Below the pieces are notes generated by a model. The model did no database searches. It had not been told where the DNA came from and was given only the letters and a program-made list of their open reading frames with translations. 64,000 nucleotides of DNA from Volvox africanus (Eukaryota > Chlorophyta > Chlorophyceae > Chlamydomonadales > Volvocaceae): assembly GCA_030268105.1 (NCBI GenBank), contig BSDZ01000008.1, forward strand, positions 682,001 through 746,000, in the 5' to 3' direction. Both the position numbers and the translations under genes were made by a program. Within the stretch, counting starts at the first letter, position 1, and every line of letters begins with the position of its first letter. Shown piece after piece: positions 45,900-64,000 of the stretch.

Positions 45900-48800
45900 G
45901 GGCTTGCCCGGGCTCCTGCGGAGGGGGCACCACCTGGGATTTCTGAACTAACGCGTGGTCGGTGGTCATCCTTACGGCCAGCCGTTAAGGCATTGTTGCC
46001 TTGTGTACTTGGACACATCGAGCGAGTCATTGCGCGACGCATCACGCTTGACGGACGCATGGGACTTCTCTGCTTCGACCCGTTGTGTAATTTGTTTACA
46101 CCTCGCCGTCCCCTGTCGTCTATCGATCTGTCTAACCACGTGGTTTTGTTCATCCCCTCGTCTCTGCGTGAGATGTCGGAACAGTTGGCCATATACAGGA
46201 GGTGTAGGCGTCAATATCCAGGCACTGCCGCATGTGTTTTACTCCCCGCTTTCTGTCGGCGCAAGGCAGAGGCATCGTTAAGGGGTATGCGGCATGTCCA
46301 CCGGTTCGAGCCGGGCACTGTTTTGTTTAATGGTGTGGATTGGGAGGGTACGCTGGCTCCGTGGCCAAGCACATCCTACTCGGTTGACGTTTGGTACGAA
46401 GCTCCTGACGGGGGTGCCGTAGGTTACGGACCCGCCCTAAGTGCACTGACGTTGTCTGCTGGGCAGTCGCTCATAGATAACCGTGTCCCTGTGGTTCAGA
46501 TCGGTTTGAATGGCCGTACTCTGAAGGCACTTGTTGACACCGGTGCCAGCGACGACTTCATCTCTGTCGCAGAGGTGAATGCGCTGGGGTTGTCCCCAGA
46601 GTCGTCTGATTGTCCACAGGTTACCCTTGCTGACGGGGGTAAGCATCCCATCGTGGGCAGGATTACCCTTAGCCTATCGATAGGCCCTTTGCGTGTTGTG
46701 ACCCGGCCGTACGTGCTGCAGGGCTTAGCAGAGACTGCACCGTACATAATGGGGTCTTCGACATTACGACAGTACCGCGCGCGCATCGACATGGAGACCG
46801 CAACCCTGCATATGTGCAAGGGTACTCTGTCGATTAAGGTACCTTTCCTGTCGTTCGAACATGTCACACCAAAGGAGGGCGAAACTGAGGCGGTGCCTAT
46901 GGTTCATTTCGCTGTGACCGCAATGGCCGCGCGAATCGAACCAGAGCTAGTCGGGCGTAAGGAGGCCGTCCGTTTGTTACGGAAGGGTGCCCACGGACTG
47001 CTTTTAAGGCCGCGGGTGAGCTGTTGTGTCACCACCGCGCAGATTTCTGTGGATCCTGAGGTTGAGGCCCTACTGTCGCAGTATGAGGACGTCTTTAAAG
47101 ATATCCCTGGCCTACCACCTATGCGTCCTGTTGATCACACAATCCCTCTCATGCCTGGAGCGCAGCCTACAGCCCGGCCAATGTACAGGTTGAGTCCATT
47201 GGAGCTGGACGAGGTAAAGCGCCAGGTGACGGATTTGCTCGCGAAGGGTATGATACGCCCCAGCACATCCCCGTTTTCTGCACCGATTTTGTTTGTCGGT
47301 AAGAAGGATGGGACCTTGCGCATGTGCATTGATTACCGGGGGTTAAATGCGAATACGGTGAAAAATCGCTACCCTTTGCCACGCGTTGACGACCTGTTGG
47401 ATAAGCTGAAGGGCTCGGCTTATTTTTCCTCAATTGACTTACAACAGGGCTACAATCAGATTCGCATCGCTGCCTCTGATATCCCGAAAACCGCTTTTCG
47501 GACGCCCTTCGGTCACTTTGAGTATACGGTCCTATCGTTTGGTTTGACTAATGCCCCTGCGACGTTTCAGGCGGTTATGGACCGAATGTTTAGGCCGTTT
47601 ATCGACAGGTTCGTTGTTTGCTACCTGGATGACATCTTGGTATATTCTAAGACGCGCGAGGAGCACTTGGAGCATCTTCGGCTCGTGCTCGACGTTATGA
47701 GGCGGGAGCAATTGTTTGCTAAACGCGCCAAATGCTTTTGGGCGCAGCCTCAGGTGGAATATTTGGGCCACATTGTGTCGGCCACCGGTGTGAAGATGGA
47801 CCCGCGGAAGGTCGCCATGGTTCGCGATTGGCCCGCGCCTCAGAACCTCACGGAGCTGCGTAAGTTCCTTGGCTTGACCAATTATTTCCGAAAGTTCATT
47901 GAAAAATATTCCATCATTGCGGCCCCGCTTACTAACTTAACTCGCAAAGGCGTTTTCGTTTCGCTCGAGTCGTGGACGTCGCAATGCCAGCGGGCATTCG
48001 AAGAGCTCAAACGAATCATTGCCGAAGATGCCACCCTTGCATTCCCTGATTACTCGTTGCCATTTCGTGTTGAGGTAGTGTCTGATGCCTCAATATTTGG
48101 AAGCGGCGCTGTATTGTTACAGGAAGGGCGACCGATCACCTTCACGAGTAAGAAGTTTTCTGGTGCGGAGATTCGCTACACCACCGGGGAACAGGAGCTT
48201 CTGGCCGTGCTGCATGCTTTAAAGGAATGGTGCTGTTACCTCGAGGGACGCCCGTTTACTTTAAAGACTGACCATAAGCCCCTAACGTTTTTACAAAGCG
48301 TTCCGACGTTGAACCGCCGTCAGGCTAGGTGGATGGAATACCTAGCTAGGTTCGACTGCACCTGGGAGTATATTTCTGGTAAATTGAATATTGCCGATGC
48401 TCTCAGTCGACATCCGTCGCTATACACTGCAATTTTGGCAGCGCCCGTCGTGCGGCCGCGTAGCGAGGAGGTACCGATCGCGACGGACCTCGCGGAGCGG
48501 TTGAAGGTTGCCTACAACGCAGACGCCTGGTTCGCGGACCCGGCTAATGTAGAAAACCTTCGCAAGCAGAATGGCCTTTGGCTACGGACGGAGGGTGCAG
48601 CTACGCAAATCGTCGTTCCGAACGACGACGCGCTACGCTACGACATCCTTGCGCGGTTCCACGAGGACCCGTTAGCAGGACACCCTGGTAGCAAGCGATT
48701 GATCGACTTGGTGCAACGTTCCTTTTGGTGGCCTCGTTTGGCTAAGGATGCGGCGAACTTCGTCCAGACATGCAGTCTGTGCCAGCGCAATAAGACTTTG

Positions 48801-49961
48801 TCCGGTAAGGGCCAGGGGTTGTTGCAACCGTTGCCTGTCCCGGATGCGCCTTGGGAAAGTGTTTCCATGGACTTCGTAGTCGCGCTGCCCAAAATTGAGG
48901 GGGGATACGATGCGGTGTTCGTAATGGTCGATCGTCTGACTAAGATGGTTCACCTAGCACCATGCACATCATCCTGCACGGCTGAGCAAACCGCACGTTT
49001 GTTTTTCGATAATGTGGTTCGGTTACACGGGGTTCCCAAAAATGTGATCTCGGACCGCGGTGGACAGTTCACGTCTAAGTTTTGGGAAGCGCTCTGCAAA
49101 CTAGTTGGCATGCGCGTCAACCTGAGCACGGCGTATCACCCGCAGACTGATGGTCAAACCGAACGCACAAACCGCACGTTGGGTGATATGTTGCGCAATT
49201 ATGCTGGTCGCACACCACTCGTTTGGGATACGTATTTGACTGCGGCAGAATTCTCGCTTAACAATGCTGTTAACCGCTCTACAGGCAAAAGTCCGTTCTT
49301 TCTTAACTACGGATTTCATCCCGCGCTACCCGTGTGGCGTGAGTTGGAAGTGAACGTGCCTGCTGCTAAACTTTTTGCCAAGTCTTTTATGTCCCGTATC
49401 ACAGACGCGAAGTCGTGTTTGGACGCGGCGCAGCAACGAACGATGGAATACTATAACAAATCTAAGCAGGATGTGACGTTTTCGGAAGGGCAACTTGTGT
49501 TGCTAAGCACCAAGAACTTGCGTTCCTTGGCCGACGGATCCCGAAAACTTTTACCCCGCTGGATTGGTCCGTATCCTGTCATGCGCATGGTTGGGAATGT
49601 GGCTGTGGAGCTTGCATTGCCCGCTGACATGACCATTCACCCCACGTTTCACGTATCGCTTGTTCGTCCGTATCGTGGTACGGAACCCGTCCCTGAGCCT
49701 TCTAACGCCCCCGCAGCGATCGAACCAGTTCCCGAGACCTGGGTCGCTGGTAAACAGAAGTTTTACGATGTGGAGCGGGTGTTAGATTATCGCGCTCGTC
49801 GTGTGGGCCGACACCGACGTAAGCGGACAGTACACAAGTACTTGGTCAAGTGGACAGGGTATACCAGCGAGCACAACTCATGGGAACCGGCACGCAACTT
49901 CTCGCAGGACATGAAGCCCCTGCTCGAAGAAGCCCGCAAACGTGCCACACAAGCCCAATGA
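45900..49961 (+). CDS. Gypsy pol: protease, RT, RNase H, integrase, chromodomain
   Basis: An uninterrupted frame of about 1353 codons following the gag UAG. Domains in order: protease with [10 protein letters not shown]; reverse transcriptase with [13 protein letters not shown] and catalytic [10 protein letters not shown]; RNase H with [26 protein letters not shown] and [10 protein letters not shown]; integrase zinc finger ([10 protein letters not shown] ... CSLCQRNK); core D-D-E ([36 protein letters not shown]); and a C-terminal chromodomain with [18 protein letters not shown]. The order RT-RH-INT-chromodomain defines chromoviruses. No ATG occurs near the front; the first is in MGLLCF, about 53 codons in. 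Expression therefore probably depends on reading through gag's UAG. All catalytic residues are present, so pol looks intact. Confidence 0.92.
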   Translation, partial: GLARAPAEGAPPGISELTRGRWSSLRPAVKALLPCVLGHIERVIARRITLDGRMGLLCFDPLCNLFTPRRPLSSIDLSNHVVLFIPSSLREMSEQLAIYRRCRRQYPGTAACVLLPAFCRRKAEASLRGMRHVHRFEPGTVLFNGVDWEGTLAPWPSTSYSVDVWYEAPDGGAVGYGPALSALTLSAGQSLIDNRVPVVQIGLNGRTLKALVDTGASDDFISVAEVNALGLSPESSDCPQVTLADGGKHPIVGRITLSLSIGPLRVVTRPYVLQGLAETAPYIMGSSTLRQYRARIDMETATLHMCKGTLSIKVPFLSFEHVTPKEGETEAVPMVHFAVTAMAARIEPELVGRKEAVRLLRKGAHGLLLRPRVSCCVTTAQISVDPEVEALLSQYEDVFKDIPGLPPMRPVDHTIPLMPGAQPTARPMYRLSPLELDEVKRQVTDLLAKGMIRPSTSPFSAPILFVGKKDGTLRMCIDYRGLNANTVKNRYPLPRVDDLLDKLKGSAYFSSIDLQQGYNQIRIAASDIPKTAFRTPFGHFEYTVLSFGLTNAPATFQAVMDRMFRPFIDRFVVCYLDDILVYSKTREEHLEHLRLVLDVMRREQLFAKRAKCFWAQPQVEYLGHIVSATGVKMDPRKVAMVRDWPAPQNLTELRKFLGLTNYFRKFIEKYSIIAAPLTNLTRKGVFVSLESWTSQCQRAFEELKRIIAEDATLAFPDYSLPFRVEVVSDASIFGSGAVLLQEGRPITFTSKKFSGAEIRYTTGEQELLAVLHALKEWCCYLEGRPFTLKTDHKPLTFLQSVPTLNRRQARWMEYLARFDCTWEYISGKLNIADALSRHPSLYTAILAAPVVRPRSEEVPIATDLAERLKVAYNADAWFADPANVENLRKQNGLWLRTEGAATQIVVPNDDALRYDILARFHEDPLAGHPGSKRLIDLVQRSFWWPRLAKDAANFVQTCSLCQRNKTLSGKGQGLLQPLPVPDAPWESVSMDFVVALPKIEGGYDAVFVMVDRLTKMVHLAPCTSSCTAEQTARLFFDNVVRLHGVPKNVISDRGGQFTSKFWEALCKLVGMRVNLSTAYHPQTDGQTERTNRTLGDMLRNYAGRTPLVWDTYLTAAEFSLNNAVNRSTGKSPFFLNYGFHPALPVWRELEVNVPAAKLFAKSFMSRITDAKSCLDAAQQRTMEYYNKSKQDVTFSEGQLVLLSTKNLRSLADGSRKLLPRWIGPYPVMRMVGNVAVELALPADMTIHPTFHVSLVRPYRGTEPVPEPSNAPAAIEPVPETWVAGKQKFYDVERVLDYRARRVGRHRRKRTVHKYLVKWTGYTSEHNSWEPARNFSQDMKPLLEEARKRATQAQ

Positions 49962-50006
49962 CCCTTGCAGTCGATGCTGTATGAAGCAGCGAGGACGCTG
50001 CATACG

Positions 50007-50983
50007 GGAGGGGGGATAATTGTTGTGCTACGGTTAGTTTCCCGCCGATGCGTAGGTCAATGTGATCCTACAAGGCGAAGTGCTATTGTGATGAACACAT
50101 TACATATGAATGAATCTGCATGATATAAATGTATTCGTGTACATTTATATATGCATTTGGCATGTTGTCATTATCCATCGCGACATCGCATCATGGCAAA
50201 TCCGCCTAGCATGCATGAAAGCCCGAAGCATTGAAGTGCGCATTATGCTCGTGCTACGAAACGATAAGTAATATTATCTGATATAATATTATTTCATTAA
50301 AGCACACGTTGAGAGCGCCGCACTCGTCGCGATACATGCCCTGCAACCGGATATCGTTATCCGGACCCTTGCATCATGCGAATGCCGGAAAGGCTTATAC
50401 GTTGTTATGCGGAGACATCGCCTATACGCAGTAGGATTGTCACATCTAGGATCGGCCTCCTAATGTGAATCGTACGGCATTGCGATACTGCGAGTATAAC
50501 AGATGCGAGGACGGCTAAGCAAGACAAGACATTCGGAGGACACTCGTGTGTTCTATATTACTATTGCTATACGCTATTCTACTTAGCCCGAGCTAAGCCT
50601 GAACTTCGCTAATCACCGCCGCGTGATGATTGCTTGCTTCCGGCGCTGACGGCGATTTCGTCCATTGCATCGTTCCGATCTGTAAGACTGTAAGTTATAT
50701 CTCTCTTCGTCTTGAAGTCTTCCGCTGTCTCTGTTTGCTCTCGCTTGCTTTGCTGTACTTGCAAGTGCTCGCGCATCGGTGTCGAAAGTCTCCAGACGTG
50801 CAGATACTTATGAGCAAACGCGAACAAGAGGTACAACACGTGCATCGATTCCTGCTGCTAGCTGGGAACAGCTATATTCTCACCTCACTCTCATCTTTCT
50901 CGCCTGGCCATTCTGACCATATACACATGCATACCTGTGCTCTTATTATTTAATCGTGCGTACATGTTTCATAAACGTTTAAC
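50007..50983 (+). repeat. Gypsy polypurine tract and 3' LTR (right end tentative)
   Basis: A purine run GGGAGGGGGGATAAT is followed by TGTTGTGC at 50021. The tentative end at 50983 (GTTTAACA) mirrors the TGTT start as an imperfect terminal inverted repeat. No second copy is in the window for confirmation. Confidence 0.55.
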
Positions 50984-52009
50984 AAATCGTGTAGTATGCA
51001 TGCTTTGAAAGGCGTGTATGCCCCTTGCCTCACTGGGTGCAGCAGTCCTTCATGTACGGCACACACCAACACGATGTTAGGGCGCAGAAGCACCTTCTCA
51101 GCACCTCGAGATGCCTTAACTGCTCTTAACTAGTAAACCGGGTATGTAGCTAGCTAGCAGTTATCTATTAGCTAGGGGGAACACGGCTTCACGTGACCAC
51201 ACCAGCCATGAAGGAGTCTGGATATGTAGGTGCGTGCATTGTTAGGGTAAGCAATCCATACATCTTGCACTTCTGCATTAGAACTAGGGCGTGTCCATCA
51301 TCATCAGGTTGACTCATATATTAGTATGGTCCCGTAGCGCGACGTACAGATATGTGCTGCAGTATAATACATTTGTTTGGCTTACAAATATTTATAGGAA
51401 ATCATGCGATAAGCATGTGTAGTATCCTGGGTATCTAAGGCTCATATCCAGAATGATCAGGACACTGGACATCTTCCGATCGGGCCTAAACAGTTTGGCG
51501 GATATTATAACACAGAGATACAACAGCATGACACCTAAAAAGCTCGCGATAGGCATAAACAGATCACCACACACATATTGCCTCTCTCTTTGTATTAAAG
51601 TCACCCTGGTGGTGTGCTTTGGCCAGACAATAAAGTAATATAGACTAATTGTTCAGAGTTCAAGACTCTGCCACCAAACCCTAGTAGATGTACCAGTTTG
51701 CCACATTGTCTTGTTTGCAGGCTCTCACTAATCCAATTAAACCGACCCTTCCGCATAAGAATTTCACCATCGTTAGGACGACTGCACGATACACAGTCAT
51801 TCACACTCGTATATACCTAGTAGTACCATTATGATAATAACGTTATTTAGATTCTTGAATTGTCGTTAACTTGTGGGACCTTGGCATTAGGACATGATAC
51901 AAGATTATACAAACATACATGTGCATATACATATATATGTATATGAATATATTGCCTCTTGCCCTCTCCGTTTGGGAGCTGGTGTGATTGGCTGAGGCTA
52001 TGTTCCATG
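50984..52009. other. Gap between gypsy LTR and LINE fragment
   Basis: AT-rich with short random frames. The missing 5' exon(s) of the kinase gene (glycine loop, VAIK lysine) might lie here, but none was recognised. Confidence 0.35.
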
Positions 52010-52195
52010 GGAGTAGTCAGGCGTGAGGCCCGTGAGGTCTGTGTGACCTTGCTGGCTCGAGCAAGGGCAGGACCACACGGCAGGATGAACAGACTAAGCC
52101 GTGTGTTTCCCCCTGCGCTGTGGTTCGCTCGGCCCGGTCAGGCAGGGCCCCCTGCGATGCTAGTCCTTGCAGGGCAAGTCGCGCACACACAGTGA
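52010..52195 (+). mobile_element. Short 3'-terminal fragment of a LINE related to 42707-45005
   Basis: The blocks CAGACTAAGCCGTGTGTTTC, CCCTGCGCTGTGG, CGGTCAGG and GGGCAAGTCGC occur in the same order as in the minus-strand 3' UTR of the LINE at 42707-42840. Here they are on the plus strand. This is a severely 5'-truncated insertion of a sister family, ending near CACAGTGAAGC. The region after it (52240-52490) is AT-microsatellite-rich, with TACTCCTCCC-CTCGC repeated twice. Confidence 0.65.
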
Positions 52196-52575
52196 AGCAC
52201 CTTTTGAATAAGTACCACTGTCTGTTCGTCCTGCCGTGTACTCCTCCCCTCGCTCATACACATATATATTATACTCCTCCCGTCGCCCATACATATATAC
52301 ATACATATGTATGAGCTTCTCAGGGGGGCGCCTTGGTGGCTTGTTATCTCCCCCGCGTCTTCGGAGGGATCTAGCTTTTCTTTATATATATATATTCTAT
52401 ATATATACATATTCTTTATTCTTTATATATATATATACCTGTACATGTCCATACATATATATGTATATATGTATCCTCCAGACATCATAACGGAGACGTA
52501 ATACTGGCAGGTCATGTCCTGTCATTCCCTCTTCCTTCTGACCCTTATGTTTGACGACGGCTTCATCATCACCAG

Positions 52576-62258
<9,683 letters not shown>

Positions 62259-63583
62259 TCAAAGCTCATTACAGGACAGCTGCTGCAGCACTTATTATCA
62301 GCTCGTCAACAATTTGCAGCTCACCAGCAGGACAGGCAGCAGCGGTGGCAGCTACAGCAGTGACGGCAGCAGCTGGTTTTGCAATCGCACCTGATGAGGA
62401 CGCAGCGGCTCCTGCATTATTTTTTGCTGCTCCTGCAGCTGCTGCAGCCTTGATGTCGGTTGCTCGGCCTGCAGCAGACGTGGCTCGGTCGAAACCTTTC
62501 ACGACTATGCAAGTGGCAGACACTCCTTTCAACATGGACACCAAAATTGCAATCCCCAGCATATCATCAGAAAGCCCCGCCCGTATGGGTGCTGCCACGC
62601 GCGTCGAAAACCCTACAGAAGTTATACGTAGTGCACCTCATCATAGACTACAATACGTCGATCGACTGATCCGTGACAGGCTAGGGCGACCGAAGGAAAC
62701 CCCCAGAGTTCAAAATGTCAAGCAGATGTCCGACGACTGCAGTGATGGTGAATATCACCATTACAACAGTAGTCGCCACAATGTACCACCCCTTATCATC
62801 AGCCTGCAGGATGCCAAAGTTCCTACTGGCCACCCGCCGATCGAGGTTAGTGGTTGTGGTCTATTTCCCACTTCGCTTTCCAGCTCTGTTACTGGCATAC
62901 GGCATCAATTAATCGAAGAGCATGGCAACAGTAGTGAATGCATGCATGGCGAGGGCATTGATGGACGTGAGGCATTGGAGTCGCAGTGGTGAGGGTGGAG
63001 GAGGCAGTGGAGACGTAAGGGCAGGAGCCTATGTGTAGGCAATGCTCAATGGGATAGAATCAACAAGGCAAATGCGGAGGAGGAGGCATCATAGTAGTGA
63101 CGGCTGGGGTGGAAGAGGCAGCTGGGATGTTGGAGGATACGGTGGTGGTGGAGTTTGGGGATTCGGCGGCGGAGGGGGCTGAAGCTGAGGCGGAGTTGGA
63201 GGATATGGTGGCTGAGGTGGGGCGGTTTGGGAAGGCGGTGGCGGAGGTGGCTGGGATGGCAGCGGCAGTGGTTGAGGTCATGGTGGAGCTTGGGGAGGCA
63301 GTTGGTGTGGTTTAGCTGGGTGGCGACGTAGGCGATGGTTGAGGAGTGATAGGGAAGGTAGCGGCAGCTGAGGAAAGCTGCTTGAAAGGGGGCAGCAGGG
63401 TTGGTAATGGTGGAGGCGGCGACGGTGGAGGAGTTGCATGCGTGATGGCGACAGCAACGGCTAGGGCTGGGCCGGGCGTACTACATTGGATGGTAGAAGT
63501 ATTATGTCACGCATCTTCCAAGCTAGTTACTTGAACACATGATGACACATTACCAACAGTACGGAAGGGTGAAAAATAATCAT
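62259..63583 (+). other. Low-complexity region after the kinase domain; possible further coding
   Basis: A frame open from before 62189 to 62992 encodes an Ala-rich stretch and then a more ordinary sequence (VADTPFNMDTKIAIPS, LQYVDRLIRDRLGRPKE, PPLIISLQDAKVPTGHPP). It looks coding and could be the kinase C-terminus after a missed intron or frameshift. From 63060 to 63530 are GGTGGAGGC-type purine-rich repeats, open in one frame as Val/Ala/Glu/Gly repeats, probably not coding. Confidence 0.4.
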
Positions 63584-63692
63584 TGTAGTAGTCGAGAACC
63601 GCAAAGTCCTCTCAAAACGATGCGAGGTTCATCCGCACCTTGATGTTGTGCTGGTGTGTAGGCCGTACATGTGCGACTAATACACCCTTCCC
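63584..63692 (+). repeat. Dispersed about 110-bp repeat, copy B
   Basis: Counterpart of 36142-36250. The core GGCCGTACATGTGCGACTAATACA retains the palindrome centre GTACATGTGC with two changes. Confidence 0.65.
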
Positions 63693-64000
63693 AATTCATC
63701 ACCAATTTCACCACCACCACCACCACCACCTCGAATTTTCCCGTCTCCATAGGACGAAGGGGAAGCGGAGGGTAACGGCGGCAGTGATGGTGACAACAGC
63801 GATGGCTCGTTAGCGGGCGATGCTGAGCCACGTCCTGGACCAGCAGTGGAGTCGGTAGGAGGGCTACTGCTGTGGCGCAGCGGCGCAGGAGGGAATAAGG
63901 GCCTAAGATCCAAGAGATATGTACAACAAAATAAAGAAGCTTCCCCCTTCCCCTATGGCATCAAACCCTGTTAATGCACGCACCAACATATGCGGTCGCG
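63693..64000. other. Right edge; nothing recognised
   Basis: A CAC/CCA-repeat stretch (63711-63730) followed by Gly/Asp/Ser-type codons in one frame. Too short to judge whether an exon of the next gene begins here. Confidence 0.3.

Larger units (their letters stand above)
45222..50983 (+). mobile_element. Ty3/gypsy chromodomain retrotransposon (chromovirus), 5'-truncated
   Basis: Contains the C-terminal part of gag (from about 45222), a full pol ending at 49961, polypurine tract GGGAGGGGGG and an LTR beginning TGTTGTGCTACGG at 50021. The LTR probably ends near 50983 (GTTTAACA). No 5' LTR or primer site is visible before gag, so the left part is lost. The gag and pol frames are the same and separated only by one TAG. 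Confidence 0.85.

Overview
The window looks like nuclear DNA of a volvocine green alga (Chlamydomonadales). It has intron-dense genes with short exons and GT-AG splice sites, TGTAA poly(A) signals downstream of stop codons, Ala/Gly/Gln-rich protein tails, TTTTAGGG telomere-type repeats, and Osser-like Ty1/copia and chromodomain Ty3/gypsy retroelements. No bacterial operon or plasmid feature is present. One AT-rich island inside an intron does carry bacterial-looking gene fragments.

Left part (1-24.4 kb): the 3' exon of an unidentified Cys-containing protein runs off the left edge (minus). It is followed by a 14-exon peptide:N-glycanase gene (PNG1, plus, 1437-9440, 691 aa in my spliced model), a 6-exon FAD-dependent monooxygenase with a very long Ala-rich tail (plus, 10003-14644), an 8-exon G-patch protein (minus, 16172-19991, 696 aa), a 4-exon DUF2061 membrane protein (plus, 20427-21476, 161 aa), and the last two exons of an unrecognised gene (plus, 23760-24286). 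I built the splice models by hand. Exon phases agree at every junction except where noted.

Middle (24.9-34.7 kb): one 15-exon gene for a large U32-family peptidase/hydroxylase-type protein (minus, about 1261 aa). One of its introns (25563-27132) carries the AT-rich bacterial-like island.

Right part (34.7-64 kb): a transposon-dense block. It holds an intact-ORF copia element (minus), a SINE-like short repeat with a 16-bp target-site duplication, a 5'-truncated LINE (minus), a 5'-truncated chromodomain gypsy element with an in-frame UAG between gag and pol (plus), and a short 3' fragment of a related LINE (plus). Around and through this runs a CDKL-like protein kinase gene (plus, exons 52576-62258). 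Its 6.4-kb intron contains another LINE (RNase H plus restriction-like endonuclease, frameshifted) and a pure (AAT)n array of about 180 units.

The host genes share no obvious pathway: protein deglycosylation, an oxidoreductase, nucleolar/RNA biology, a membrane protein, a U32 protein and a kinase. The novelty is structural: a perfect 268-bp inverted repeat in a PNG1 intron, a C-terminal PUB domain on PNGase, the gag-UAG-pol arrangement, the bacterial mosaic in an intron, and retroposon families caught in several copies.
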